Assembly (NCBI GenBank): GCA_016200085.1 | Contig: JACQFL010000028.1 | Coordinates: 62,001-126,000, forward strand | Source of the DNA: Candidatus Rokuibacteriota bacterium | Lineage (GTDB): Bacteria; Methylomirabilota; Methylomirabilia; Rokubacteriales; CSP1-6 | Length of the DNA stretch: 64,000 bases | Direction: 5' to 3' | Part shown: positions 37,080-46,878 of the stretch, piece after piece | Layout: every line of letters begins with the position of its first letter | How positions within the stretch are numbered: position 1 is the first letter of the stretch | The notes under the pieces: model-generated | The model's input: the letters and a program-made list of their open reading frames with translations, nothing else | Told to the model about the DNA's origin: nothing | Database searches by the model: none | Translations under genes and position numbers: made by a program

Positions 37080-38456
37080 TCATCGTTCGTAGATCCGGCG
37101 CATCTGGGTGTCGGCCCACCGGACGGCGTCCGCGGCGCTCATGCCTTGCACGGCCTTGGCGTACATGTCCGTGACGATGTACTTGGTGAAGACCTCGGTG
37201 GATCTTACCGTCGCAGGTCCAGCATATCCGAAGATACGGGTGTTGCGCGCCAGAGTGCGGAGAACCCGGAGGGGCTCGTCGAGTCGTCCCCACATCGGGT
37301 CCGTTTCCCACTTCTTCGTGGCGCTGACCGCGAATCCCTCCTGTGTTTGGAACCAGCGGCCGAAATTCTCGGGCCTGTGGAGCCAGCGGAGGAAGTCTTT
37401 GGCGAGCTTCTGGTTCTTCGAGTACTTCATGATGGCGTGGGATTCGTTGATGAAGAGGTGATAGGAGCCCGCCGGACCGGCTGGTAGGGGGGCGTGATCC
37501 GAATCCTGCCACAGCGGCCCGCCGCGGTCGTCCTTGATCCGGTCCTTTTGACGCCTGGCCACGATGTAAATCGACGGGCCGTTGAGGGTGGCGCTGATCT
37601 CGCCGGAGTGGAAGGCTCGGTTGTTGTTCGTGTCGTCCCACGCCAGACCGCCCTCGTCACAACACTCCTTCCAGAACGCCTGCATGAACTTGACGCTCTC
37701 AATCGCCTGCGTGCTGTTGAGGATGACGTTTCTCCCGCTCCGGTCCGTCTCCGCTCCCCCGAACGCCCAGAGCATCGGGTACGTGAAGCTTGGGGCGTCA
37801 CCGAACGTGTGGCCGAGGGTCTGGCCGTAGGGTTTCCCCCTGCGCTTCAAGGTGGCGAAGAGCCTTCGGGCGTCGTCCCACGTCTTCGGGTAGGACGCGA
37901 AGCCCGCCTCGCCGAGCCATGACTTGCGGTAGACGACCACGTTACCGGCGATCGCGTGGGGCACGGACATCCATCGCCCGCTCACTTGGCACGAGGCGAG
38001 GCAGCTATCGTAGAACCCATTTTCGGCGCTGGCGAGATCGTTCGCGACATCGCTCACATCCACCAGACCGTTGCTGTAGAGCTGCGCCCAATTGTGAAGC
38101 ATGAAGAAGATGTCCGGGCCCGCGCCGGACTGGATGGCCGAGGTGATGCGCGGCTGAAGATCGTTGGCGTTGATCGTCTCCAGGGTGATCTCGGCGCCAA
38201 TCGCCCTGCTGGCCTCCGCCATCTGGCGTCGCAGCTCGATGTCGGCCTCGGGGATAAAGTCCACCCAGCGCACGACGTGGAGCCGGGTGGCCGAGGTGAA
38301 AGCAGGCGGGCGCGTGCTGGGGGACGACGGCGAGCGGCGTTCGACGATCTCGCCGTTCTCGTCGGTGACCTGCGCATCCGCCCGGGACACGCCCAGCCCG
38401 CCTGTCAGCGCGCCAGCGCAGCTGACCAGAAAGGCTCGGCGGCCGAGCGAGGCCAT
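37080..38456 (-). CDS. extracellular solute-binding protein (ABC family 1), Tat/Sec-exported; no adjacent permease
   Basis: GRRAFLVSCAGALTGGLG signal; SBP_bac_1 pattern. Confidence 0.85.
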   Translation of the reverse strand: MASLGRRAFLVSCAGALTGGLGVSRADAQVTDENGEIVERRSPSSPSTRPPAFTSATRLHVVRWVDFIPEADIELRRQMAEASRAIGAEITLETINANDLQPRITSAIQSGAGPDIFFMLHNWAQLYSNGLVDVSDVANDLASAENGFYDSCLASCQVSGRWMSVPHAIAGNVVVYRKSWLGEAGFASYPKTWDDARRLFATLKRRGKPYGQTLGHTFGDAPSFTYPMLWAFGGAETDRSGRNVILNSTQAIESVKFMQAFWKECCDEGGLAWDDTNNNRAFHSGEISATLNGPSIYIVARRQKDRIKDDRGGPLWQDSDHAPLPAGPAGSYHLFINESHAIMKYSKNQKLAKDFLRWLHRPENFGRWFQTQEGFAVSATKKWETDPMWGRLDEPLRVLRTLARNTRIFGYAGPATVRSTEVFTKYIVTDMYAKAVQGMSAADAVRWADTQMRRIYER

Positions 38457-38466
38457 GGATCGCGCC

Positions 38467-39762
38467 CTACGGGACGCGCCGGAGGGTCAACCGCGCGTGC
38501 GGGACGTTGGCCTTCGTCCCGGAGATGACGTCACCGAGACTGCCCTCGAGACGATAGCGCTCCGTCGAAAACCCGCCGTTCCAGACGAGCACGAGTTGCC
38601 CGTCCTTGACGGACCACGAGTTCGGGCCACGCGCGCCGGTGGGTTTGAAAGTGCCAGGCCCGTCGTAGCTGAAGCCGAACGCCCCATCGCCATCGAGACG
38701 CACCCACGCCGTCTGCGTCACGGCGCAGCCGTCGCAGGTCCACCGCCACACGGTGTTCGTGAGCGCCTGCGCCAGTGCGCGCGCACCGGGCTCGTCCGGC
38801 GAAGTCCGCAGGGCCTGCAGGCGCTGCCGCTCCTCGGCCAGCCGGCGCCGCTCCTCAGCGATTCTCTGTTGCTCGGCCAGCGCGGCTCGCTCGGCGTCGA
38901 GGCGGCGACGCTCCTCCTCGAGCCGCACCCGCTCCTCTTGCAGCGCTGACGACCGCGCGGACCCCGGGCGGGCGGGCAAGCTGAAAATGAAGTCGCCGTA
39001 GACGGAGGACGCGATCCATGGCTGCTGTTCGCCCTTTGTCAGCCCGACCACGGCGCCGCCCACCTGCTTGAACACGCCTTCCAGGGTCACGTTCGGCGTG
39101 CGCATCGCCTTGAGCAGCTCGGTCGTGTAGAGGCTGTTTGACCCGGTCCCGTCGCTGGCGACGCGGCCGGGCGCCGTGGCATAGGCGATGAAGGTGCCGG
39201 TGGGAGCGTTCATCTGGGCCAGGCCGCCCCCGGCGGTGCTGCGCGACCACGATCGTTCGAACGGGTTGTTCCGGCACGCGTCGAGCACGAGGATGTTCAA
39301 GCGGTTGTTACCGCTCTCCATCTTGCTCAGCACCCGGCCCACGTCGACCGCCTGGTACTCGGTGTCGGTCTCGACCGCGAGCCGGGCGTCCACCGGCACC
39401 AGGTAGTTGCGCCCGCGGACCTGCAGGCCGTGGCCGGAGAAGTAGAAGAGGCCGACGCCGCTTCCGCGCAGCCTGTCACCGAAAGCCTCGATGGCCCGCA
39501 GCATGTCGGGCCACGCGAGATTTTCGTGTTGGAGCACTTCGAAGTTGAGGGCCTTCAGGGTTGTGGCCATTGCGCGCGAGTCATTGAGGGGGTTCTTGAG
39601 CGCCGCCGTCGGATACGCGGCATTGCCGATGACGAGAGCCACCCGGCGCTCAGTCCGCATCTGCTCGACGACGATCTCCTTCGACTGGCCGGGCGCGAGC
39701 GTGCCTGTGGCCAGGAGGACGCATCCGACGACGACGGCGACGGTTCGCGGCCGGGCCAGCAT
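38467..39762 (-). CDS. exported caspase-family (peptidase C14-like) protein with coiled-coil linker
   Basis: VALVIGNAAYP; YFSGHGLQVRG (His); LDACRNNPFE (Cys); signal peptide. Confidence 0.88.
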   Translation of the reverse strand: MLARPRTVAVVVGCVLLATGTLAPGQSKEIVVEQMRTERRVALVIGNAAYPTAALKNPLNDSRAMATTLKALNFEVLQHENLAWPDMLRAIEAFGDRLRGSGVGLFYFSGHGLQVRGRNYLVPVDARLAVETDTEYQAVDVGRVLSKMESGNNRLNILVLDACRNNPFERSWSRSTAGGGLAQMNAPTGTFIAYATAPGRVASDGTGSNSLYTTELLKAMRTPNVTLEGVFKQVGGAVVGLTKGEQQPWIASSVYGDFIFSLPARPGSARSSALQEERVRLEEERRRLDAERAALAEQQRIAEERRRLAEERQRLQALRTSPDEPGARALAQALTNTVWRWTCDGCAVTQTAWVRLDGDGAFGFSYDGPGTFKPTGARGPNSWSVKDGQLVLVWNGGFSTERYRLEGSLGDVISGTKANVPHARLTLRRVP

Positions 39763-39869
39763 CGCGCTCTCCTCTTCGGAAGAAGGGACGAACCGCGAGA
39801 AGTGTCGGGCGGGCGGAGGCGTAATGTCAAGCTGCTCGTCGAAGCCGCCGGCCTTGCTCCTGGGTCGGT

Positions 39870-39910
39870 GACGTGGTGGACTAGGCGGAGTTCTGATTCG
39901 CCACCACGTC
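39870..39910. promoter_or_regulatory. perfect 10-bp inverted repeat GACGTGGTGG-N21-CCACCACGTC in divergent intergenic region
   Basis: direct reading. Confidence 0.5.
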
Positions 39911-39931
39911 TCATCTCGAGGGAGACAGCGC

Positions 39932-40219
39932 ATGCTGGGAGTCGTCGCCACGCTGAAGGTCAAGCCGGGGATGGAGAGCCAGTTCGAGGCCGTGGCCAAG
40001 GAGCTCGTCGCCAAGGTCAACGCCAACGAGCCGGGGTGCACGCTCTATGCGCTGCACCACGGCGAGGCGCCCGCCACGTACGTGTTCATGGAGCGCTACG
40101 CGGACCAGGCGGCGGTGGACGCCCACCGCGCCACCGAGTACTTCAAGGCGCTCGGGCGCAAGATGGGCGAGTACATGGACGGCCGGCCGGAAGTCCTCCG
40201 GCTCCGGGAAGTGGAGTAG
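39932..40219 (+). CDS. putative quinol monooxygenase (ABM domain)
   Basis: LKVKPGMESQFEAVAKELV..NEPGCTLYALHH. Confidence 0.88.
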   Translation: MLGVVATLKVKPGMESQFEAVAKELVAKVNANEPGCTLYALHHGEAPATYVFMERYADQAAVDAHRATEYFKALGRKMGEYMDGRPEVLRLREVE

Positions 40220-40222
40220 CCC

Positions 40223-41290
40223 GTGCACGCCTCGGCCGACGCTCTGCGCCGCGTCGCCAGCGCGATCCTGGAATCAGGCGGCAGCGCCGTCGCCGAGGCC
40301 GACCTCGTGGCCGACCACCTGGTCCTGGCCAACCTGTCCGGTCACGACAGCCACGGCGTGGGGATGATTCCCGCGTACGTGCGACACCTCGAGGCGGGCC
40401 TCGTGGCGCCGAACACGCGCGCCAAGGTCGTCAAGGACGACGGGCCGATGCTGATGTTCGACGGCGGCCGCGGCTACGGCCGCGTCGTGGCCGGCGAGGC
40501 CATGGATGCGGCGATCGCGCGCTGCCGCCAGACGGGCGTGGTCGCGTTGACCCTGGCCAACGCCCACCACATCGGCCGGGTCGGCGCCTACGGGGAGCTG
40601 GCCAGCGGGGCCGGGCTGGTGTCGCTGCATTTCGTGAACGTCACCGATCACCGGGCGCTCGTCGCGCCGTTCCGCGGCAGCGACGGGCGCTTCTCCACGA
40701 ACCCGGTGTGCATCGCGCTGCCCGGGACCGAGCGCCATCCTCCCCTGCTCCTCGACATGGCGACGAGCGCGATCGCCATGGGCAAGGTGCGCGTCGCGCG
40801 GAACGAGGGCCACCTCGTCGCGGAGGGCATTCTCGTCGATCCGCAGGGCCAGCCGACGCGCGATCCCAACGTCATGTACCAGGAGCCGCACGGCGCGCTG
40901 CTCACGTTCGGTGGCCACAAGGGCTACGCCCTCGCCGTGATCACGGAGCTGCTGGCGGGCGCGCTGTCCGGCGGCCCGACGATCCAGCCCGGCAACCAGC
41001 GGCTGGGCGGCGTCGTCAACAACATGTTCGCGCTCCTGGTCGACCCCAGCCGGCTGGCGGGTGTGGACTGGCTCCGCCGCGAGATCGACGGCTTCGTCGA
41101 CTACGTCAAGGCCTCCCCGCCCGCCGACGCCGCGGCCCCCGTGCTCGTGCCCGGCGAGCCCGAGCGGATGGCACGCGCCACGCGCGAGCGCGAGGGCATC
41201 GACGTCGACGCCACGACGTGGGACGAGGTGCTGCAAGCCGCGGAGACGGTCGGCCTGGCTCGCGCGAAGGCCGAGGCCCTGGTCGCCTGA
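40223..41290 (+). CDS. Ldh family malate/lactate/ureidoglycolate dehydrogenase
   Basis: LDH2 family motifs (HDSHGVGMIPAYV, THHIG-like AHHIGRVG, GGHKGYALAV). Confidence 0.92.
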   Translation: MHASADALRRVASAILESGGSAVAEADLVADHLVLANLSGHDSHGVGMIPAYVRHLEAGLVAPNTRAKVVKDDGPMLMFDGGRGYGRVVAGEAMDAAIARCRQTGVVALTLANAHHIGRVGAYGELASGAGLVSLHFVNVTDHRALVAPFRGSDGRFSTNPVCIALPGTERHPPLLLDMATSAIAMGKVRVARNEGHLVAEGILVDPQGQPTRDPNVMYQEPHGALLTFGGHKGYALAVITELLAGALSGGPTIQPGNQRLGGVVNNMFALLVDPSRLAGVDWLRREIDGFVDYVKASPPADAAAPVLVPGEPERMARATREREGIDVDATTWDEVLQAAETVGLARAKAEALVA

Positions 41291-41310
41291 TCGCCCCCCG
41301 CGTCGGCGCG

Positions 41311-41925
41311 GTGCGCGGTCTGGCGCGGGTCGGCGCGGTGCTGCTGCTGGCCGTCGCGCCCGCCGCCGGCTCGGACGTGGATCTCTCGCGGCTCGAGGGG
41401 CATCCCCGCGGGCGGCTTCCTCTGACCGTTCACCTCGCCTCGCTCGGCGATCCCGTTCTCGACGCCGCCGCGCACCGGACGATCGGCGACTGGAACGCGG
41501 TCGCCCGCGGAGTGCTCGGCCGCGAGGTCTTCACGGAGATCAGTGACGTTGCGACTGCCCAGGTGCGGCTCATCGTCGAGCCCGCCGACGGCACCCGGCT
41601 CATGGGCCAGACCTTCCTGGAGGCCGACGCCGGGGGGGTGATCAGCCTGCCCGTGCGCATCGTGGTCTTCCAGCCGCGCGCGCGGGGCGCCACCGCCGTC
41701 GACGTCGTCGCGTACGCCGTGGTGGCGCACGAGCTCGGCCACGCCCTCGGCCTGCCGCACACCACCGAGGTCCGATCCCTCATGTGCTGCGTCGCGGGCA
41801 GCGTGGACTTCCGCGACCCCGCCCAGCGCGACGCCTACGTCGAGGCGCGGCGCCATCCCGAGGTGCGGTCCGTGGAGCGCCAGCTCGGCGAGCACTATCG
41901 ACGGTTCTGGAGCGGAGCGCCGTGA
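41311..41925 (+). CDS. exported matrixin-like zinc metalloprotease
   Basis: HELGHALGLPHTTEVRSLMCC zincin motif; signal peptide; GTG start inferred. Confidence 0.8.
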   Translation: MRGLARVGAVLLLAVAPAAGSDVDLSRLEGHPRGRLPLTVHLASLGDPVLDAAAHRTIGDWNAVARGVLGREVFTEISDVATAQVRLIVEPADGTRLMGQTFLEADAGGVISLPVRIVVFQPRARGATAVDVVAYAVVAHELGHALGLPHTTEVRSLMCCVAGSVDFRDPAQRDAYVEARRHPEVRSVERQLGEHYRRFWSGAP

Positions 41926-42001
41926 CCGGTGTACACTGCCGTCAGCCGTCCGGGCCTCGGCCGACGGCGCTCGTGAGGCCGTCACGGCCAAGGAGGATCC
42001 C

Positions 42002-42577
42002 ATGGCAGGCAGCGCCCAGACCCCCCGTGGCGTCAACCACCTCGTCCTGAACGTCCGCGACCTCGAAGCGTCGCACCGGTTCTGGACGGAGATCATCGGC
42101 TTCCGCTGCGTGGCCGAGCTCAAGCCCAGGCCGGACCGGACGATCAAGATGCGCTTCTACAGCGGCGTCGACGAGCGCGGCGACGTCAACCATCACGACC
42201 TCGCCCTCATGCAGGTGAGCGGTGATCCCGCCGCGCCGCCGGAGCCGTGGACCCTCGAGGCCAGGCGCCCGGGCGTGAACCACGTCGCCATCCAGTATCC
42301 CGACCGCGAGACCTGGCTCAAGCAGGTCGAGTTCCTCCAGGCCAAGGGCGTCACGTTCCATCGCCGCATCAACCACGGCATGACCCACAGCGTGTACGTC
42401 TCCGACCCCGACGGCCACGGCATCGAGGTCCTCTACGAGCTGCCGCGCGAGGTCTGGGGCGACGACATCGACGGGGCGCAGAACTACGCGGAGCGCCTGC
42501 CCACCGAGGGCCCGGAAGCCCTCGTGGACGCCACCGACTACCCGGTGTTCGGCAAGGAGAAAGCGCATGCCGTTTGA
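42002..42577 (+). CDS. VOC family (glyoxalase/dioxygenase-like) protein
   Basis: LNVRDLEASHRFWTEIIGF; DPDGHGIEVLYE. Confidence 0.92.
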   Translation: MAGSAQTPRGVNHLVLNVRDLEASHRFWTEIIGFRCVAELKPRPDRTIKMRFYSGVDERGDVNHHDLALMQVSGDPAAPPEPWTLEARRPGVNHVAIQYPDRETWLKQVEFLQAKGVTFHRRINHGMTHSVYVSDPDGHGIEVLYELPREVWGDDIDGAQNYAERLPTEGPEALVDATDYPVFGKEKAHAV

Positions 42578-44282
42578 TCTGATAATCAAAAACGGCACGG
42601 TGATCGACGGCTCCGGCCTGCCCCGCTACCGGGCCGACGTCGCCGTCCGTCACGGACGGATCGCGGCCATCGGCCGCATCCGCGAGCGCGCGCGCGAGGT
42701 GCTGGACGCCGAGGGCCGGGTCGTCGCCCCAGGCTTTGTGGACGCCCACACCCACATGGATGCCCAGGTCTTCTGGGACCCGATGGGGACCTGCTCGTGC
42801 TGGCACGGAGTGACCAGCGTGGTCATGGGCAACTGCGGCTTCACCCTCGCGCCCTGCGGCAAGCCCGAGCGGCACCTGGTGGTGCGCAACCTCGAGCGCG
42901 CCGAGGACATCGCGGCCGAGGCGATGGACGCGGGCATCGACTGGACCTGGACGACCTTTCCCGAGTTCCTCGACCGGATCGAGGCCCTGCCCAAGGGCAT
43001 CAACTACGCGGGCTACGTCGGCCACTCCGCGCTGCGCACCTACGCGATGGGCGAGCGCGCGTTCGAGAAGGAGGCGAGCGAGGACGACCTGCGCGCGATG
43101 GAGCGCGAGCTGCGCGACGCGCTGCGCGCCGGCGCCATCGGCTTCACCACCTCGCGCTCGCCGAGCCACGAGACCCCCGATCGCCGCCCGGTGGCCAGCC
43201 GCGTGGCCACGTGGGACGAGATCCGCCGCCTCGTCGGGGTCATGGGCGACATGAACGCCGGCATCTTCGAGATCGCCGGCGAGGCCGCCGGCCGCACCGC
43301 CAGCGATCCGGACGGCCTACGCGACTATCACACTCGCCTGCGCGATCTCGCTGTCGAGACGGGCCGCCCGATCACCTGGGGGTTGTTCAGCCGGCGCGAG
43401 GCGCCGAACATCTGGCGCAAGTACGTCGACCTGCTCGAGGAGACGGCCGCCACGGGCGGCCGCATGTTCGCCCAGGTGCACAGCCGCGCCCTCAGCGTGG
43501 TGCTCTCGTTCCGCACCAACCTGCCCTTCGATCGCCTGCCCGTGTGGAAGGACCTCCGCGCGCTGCCGCTGGCCGAGCAGAAGGTGCGGCTGCGCGACCC
43601 CGAGCTGCGCCGCCGCCTGGTCGAGGCCGCCCGCGAGCGCGACCAGCGTCGCCCCATCGGCGCCGAGCCGCGGCAGGCGTCCTACGACTGGATCTTCGTG
43701 ATGGATTCCGTCGAGGGGCCGCATCGCTCCCTGGCCGAGGTGGCCCGCGAGCGCGGGGTCGACCCCGTCGAGGCCATGATCGACCTCGCCCTCGAGCGCG
43801 ACCTCGAGCGCTTCTTCCTGCAGCCGATCGCCAACGAGGACCAGGACCACGCGCTGGAGCTGATGAAGCACCCGCGCACGGTCGTGACCTTCTCGGACTC
43901 GGGCGCCCACGTCTCGCAGATCATGGACGCCTCGCTCCAGACCCACGTGCTCAGCCACTGGGTGCGGGCCAAGCAGGCCCTCACGCTCGAGCAGGCCGTG
44001 CGCATGCTCAGCTTCGACGTGGCGACCCAGTGGGGCTTTGCCGATCGCGGGCTGATCCGCGAGGGCTTCGCCGCCGATCTCGTGGTGTTCGATCCGGACA
44101 CCGTGGCCGCCGAGATGCCCGAGGTGGCCTACGACCTGCCCGCGGGCGCCCGCCGGCTCCTGCAGCGCTCGCGCGGCTATGCCGCGACGGTGGTCAACGG
44201 TGAGGTGGTGCTCCGCGACGGCAAGCCGACCGGGGCGCTGCCCGGGCAGCTGCTGCGCGGGCCGCTGGCGCGCCGGGGCTGA
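42567..44282 (+). CDS. N-acyl-D-amino-acid deacylase-like amidohydrolase
   Basis: IKNGTVIDGSGLPRYRADVAV; PGFVDAHTHMDAQVFWDP; SDSGAHVSQIMD. Confidence 0.92.
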   Translation: MPFDLIIKNGTVIDGSGLPRYRADVAVRHGRIAAIGRIRERAREVLDAEGRVVAPGFVDAHTHMDAQVFWDPMGTCSCWHGVTSVVMGNCGFTLAPCGKPERHLVVRNLERAEDIAAEAMDAGIDWTWTTFPEFLDRIEALPKGINYAGYVGHSALRTYAMGERAFEKEASEDDLRAMERELRDALRAGAIGFTTSRSPSHETPDRRPVASRVATWDEIRRLVGVMGDMNAGIFEIAGEAAGRTASDPDGLRDYHTRLRDLAVETGRPITWGLFSRREAPNIWRKYVDLLEETAATGGRMFAQVHSRALSVVLSFRTNLPFDRLPVWKDLRALPLAEQKVRLRDPELRRRLVEAARERDQRRPIGAEPRQASYDWIFVMDSVEGPHRSLAEVARERGVDPVEAMIDLALERDLERFFLQPIANEDQDHALELMKHPRTVVTFSDSGAHVSQIMDASLQTHVLSHWVRAKQALTLEQAVRMLSFDVATQWGFADRGLIREGFAADLVVFDPDTVAAEMPEVAYDLPAGARRLLQRSRGYAATVVNGEVVLRDGKPTGALPGQLLRGPLARRG

Positions 44283-44413
44283 GGTCGCCGACCGGCTCGT
44301 CGCCGACGCACGGGAGCGGATGAAGCGCGCCGTCCTCGCGCTGCCGGGCGGGCTCGCTCTGGCCACCGCCGCCTCCGCGCAGGCGCCGCCACGGGACAGA
44401 GAGGCGTGACGTC

Positions 44414-45259
44414 ATGCCCAAGGTGTTGACGGAGGCCCAGGTCCGCGCCTTCGAGCGCGACGGCTGCCTGTTCCCGGTCCGCGCGATGAGCCCGGAGCGC
44501 GCCCGGCAGTACCGGGAGCGCTTCGAGGCGCTGGAGGCGCGCGTCCCGGACATCAAGAAGATGAAGACGAAGTCCCACCTGCTGTGCCCGTGGGTCCTCG
44601 AGATCGCGGAGGACCCGCACATCCTGGACGTCTTCGAGGACCTGATCGGGCCCAACCTCCGCTGCTGGAGCATGGCCTGGCGGGTGAAGAAGGCCGATGG
44701 CGAGACCTTCGCGGGCTGGCACCAGGACTCGTACTACGGCGCCGCGATGCCGGTGGTCCTGGGCGCCCTCGCGCTGTCCGACTGCGGCCCCACCCAGGGC
44801 TGCCTGCGCGCGATTCCGGGCTCGCACCGGTGGGGCATCCTGAAGCACGGCGAGAGCGACGACCCGAAGAGCATCCTGGCGCGCGGCCAGTTCATCACCG
44901 AGCCCTTCGACGAGTCGAAGGCGGTGGACTTCGCGCTCCGTCCCGGCGAGATGGCGATGTTCGACAACTCGCTGGTCCACGGCTCGGGCACCAACCTCGG
45001 CCCCGACCGCCGCTTCCTCCTGCTCGTGGAGATGCTGCCGACCTGGGCGAAGCCCCCGCGGGTCCGCCAGCCGGCCATGCTCATGCGCGGGACCGACAGC
45101 TCGGGGAACTTCGACGACGAGCCGCGCCCGGATGCCGAATACAGCCCGACCGCGCTGGCGAACTGGTCGCGCGTCGTCGAATCGCGCTCAAAGCTGATCT
45201 TCGAGGACAGCGTGATCGGCCCCAGCGAGGCCTACGGCGGCACGCGCCGCGCGACGTGA
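44414..45259 (+). CDS. phytanoyl-CoA dioxygenase family protein
   Basis: WHQDSYYGAAMPVV, LVHGSGTNLGPDRRF. Confidence 0.9.
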   Translation: MPKVLTEAQVRAFERDGCLFPVRAMSPERARQYRERFEALEARVPDIKKMKTKSHLLCPWVLEIAEDPHILDVFEDLIGPNLRCWSMAWRVKKADGETFAGWHQDSYYGAAMPVVLGALALSDCGPTQGCLRAIPGSHRWGILKHGESDDPKSILARGQFITEPFDESKAVDFALRPGEMAMFDNSLVHGSGTNLGPDRRFLLLVEMLPTWAKPPRVRQPAMLMRGTDSSGNFDDEPRPDAEYSPTALANWSRVVESRSKLIFEDSVIGPSEAYGGTRRAT

Positions 45260-45518
45260 GCGGGCACCGCATGCACATCCTCAACCGGCGCTCTGCCGTC
45301 TACGGCCCGGCCGACCGGATGTCCCGCGGCGATATCTCGCAGGGCCACGCAGTGTATCCCGACACCGCGGGCCTTGACTGGTGCGCAACCTCACAGGATC
45401 TGTGAGGGCGCGTCCCTGCGTACGACGCCGGCGTCCTGGATATCCCGAACCCGGTCATCACGTATCGCAGTTCAAGATAGATCACGTTGGGCGACACGGT
45501 ATAGCGAGGTGTAGTGCG

Positions 45519-45902
45519 ATGGCAGGGTTCGGGCGGTTTTCGGCTCTTCGAGACAAGGCACGACGCGGCTTCCGCGGCTACCCGGTCGCGACGGTAGCGT
45601 ATTACGGGCCGGACGCCAGCAGGGCTACGAAGGTGGCAGTGGGCGTCGTTCTGAGAGAGGGCGATGAGCCCGACGCGCTCGAGCGCTGGTACTCCACCGA
45701 GTCCGACGTTCGGTTCGACCAGGAGATCTGCGGCGCCGCCCTTGAGTTCATGGCCGCCCACCACGTAAAGACCGTTGTGCTTAGCGCTGGGATCATGGGA
45801 TGCCCACACGAAGAAGGCGTCGACTATCCGAAGGGACAGAAGTGCGGAGCGTGCCCATACTGGGCGGATCGCGACCGATGGACCGGAAAGGTCATTCGGT
45901 GA
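45519..45902 (+). CDS. uncharacterised conserved-looking protein, 127 aa, C-terminal Cys cluster
   Basis: GCPHEEGVDYPKGQKCGACPYWADRDRWTG; distinct composition; start MAGFGRF. Confidence 0.65.
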   Translation: MAGFGRFSALRDKARRGFRGYPVATVAYYGPDASRATKVAVGVVLREGDEPDALERWYSTESDVRFDQEICGAALEFMAAHHVKTVVLSAGIMGCPHEEGVDYPKGQKCGACPYWADRDRWTGKVIR

Positions 45903-46021
45903 GCGGCGCGTCGTCCAACTTCGCAGTCCACCGGACCGGGGCTCGCGTTGCTCGCTCCGGCCGGTGACCGTGAGCGTTGGCCCGACGAGTTGTGGTGACA
46001 GCCGGTGGTAGAATCTCCCGG

Positions 46022-46246
46022 ATGAGCATCGACGAAATCGAGGCTGAAGCCCTCAAGCTGGATCCGCAGGCGCGGGCACGCTTGGCCAAGAAACTCCTCG
46101 AGAGCCTGGAGACGCTCTCGGACCAGGAGAATGAGCGCCTTTGGGTGGAGGAGGCCGATCGGCGCGATGCCGACTGGGACTCAGCGCCCGGCTCTGCTCG
46201 TCCGGCTGCCGATGTGCTCCGGGACGCCCGGGCCAAGCGGCAATGA
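46022..46246 (+). CDS. addiction module antitoxin (Unstab_antitox-like)
   Basis: MSIDEIEAEALKLDPQARARLAKKLLESLETLSDQENERLWVEEADRRDAD. Confidence 0.85.
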   Translation: MSIDEIEAEALKLDPQARARLAKKLLESLETLSDQENERLWVEEADRRDADWDSAPGSARPAADVLRDARAKRQ

Positions 46247-46483
46247 ATGGACCGGCCCGAGTTTCACCGGCTCGCCGATCGAGAACTGAACGAGGCGGCG
46301 CAGTGCTTGCAATCCATTCAGGACCACCCCGAAGCCGGGATGATCCTCCGTGGGTTCGTCCGTCGCCGCCTCCTTCGCCGATTCCCGTACGCTCTTCTCT
46401 ACAAGATCAAGCCGAGTGGCATCCGGATTCTTGCCGTCATGAACCTCAAGCTGCGGCCTGCATACTGGATCGGGCGCGAGTGA
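46247..46483 (+). CDS. RelE/ParE-family toxin
   Basis: ADRELNEAAQ...RRRLLRRFPYALLYKIKPSGIRILAVMNLKLRPAYW; immediately follows antitoxin. Confidence 0.85.
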   Translation: MDRPEFHRLADRELNEAAQCLQSIQDHPEAGMILRGFVRRRLLRRFPYALLYKIKPSGIRILAVMNLKLRPAYWIGRE

Positions 46484-46635
46484 CTCTGCCACGGCGCCCA
46501 ACTTCTCCTTTCCGCCGACCGGCTACGCCGGCGGCTGAAGCATGCGTTGAGAGACGACGACCGCGACCGCAGAACGAGGGTTGACCGGCGGACTTCACGC
46601 GGTGTGCTCAGTGTATATCCGGCAGAGAGGGCCCT

Positions 46636-46878
46636 ATGCAGACGAAGATCCACAAGTGGGGTAATAGCCTTGGATTGCGGATTCCGCGGTCAATCGCCGT
46701 CGAGGCCCAGGTGGAGGAGGGGGCTACCGTGGATCTGTCGGTGGAGAACGGTCGCCTCTTGGTCCGCCCGCTCCGGGTTCGCAAGTATTCGTTGAACGTA
46801 CTTCTGCGAAGAGTAGGCCGCCGGAACCTGCACGGTGAAGTCTGGACGGGTAGGGCGGTTGGCCGCGAGGCTTGGTAA
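46636..46878 (+). CDS. mazE: MazE/AbrB-type antitoxin
   Basis: MQTKIHKWGNSLGLRIPRSIAVEAQVEEGATVDLSVENGRLLVRP. Confidence 0.9.
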   Translation: MQTKIHKWGNSLGLRIPRSIAVEAQVEEGATVDLSVENGRLLVRPLRVRKYSLNVLLRRVGRRNLHGEVWTGRAVGREAW

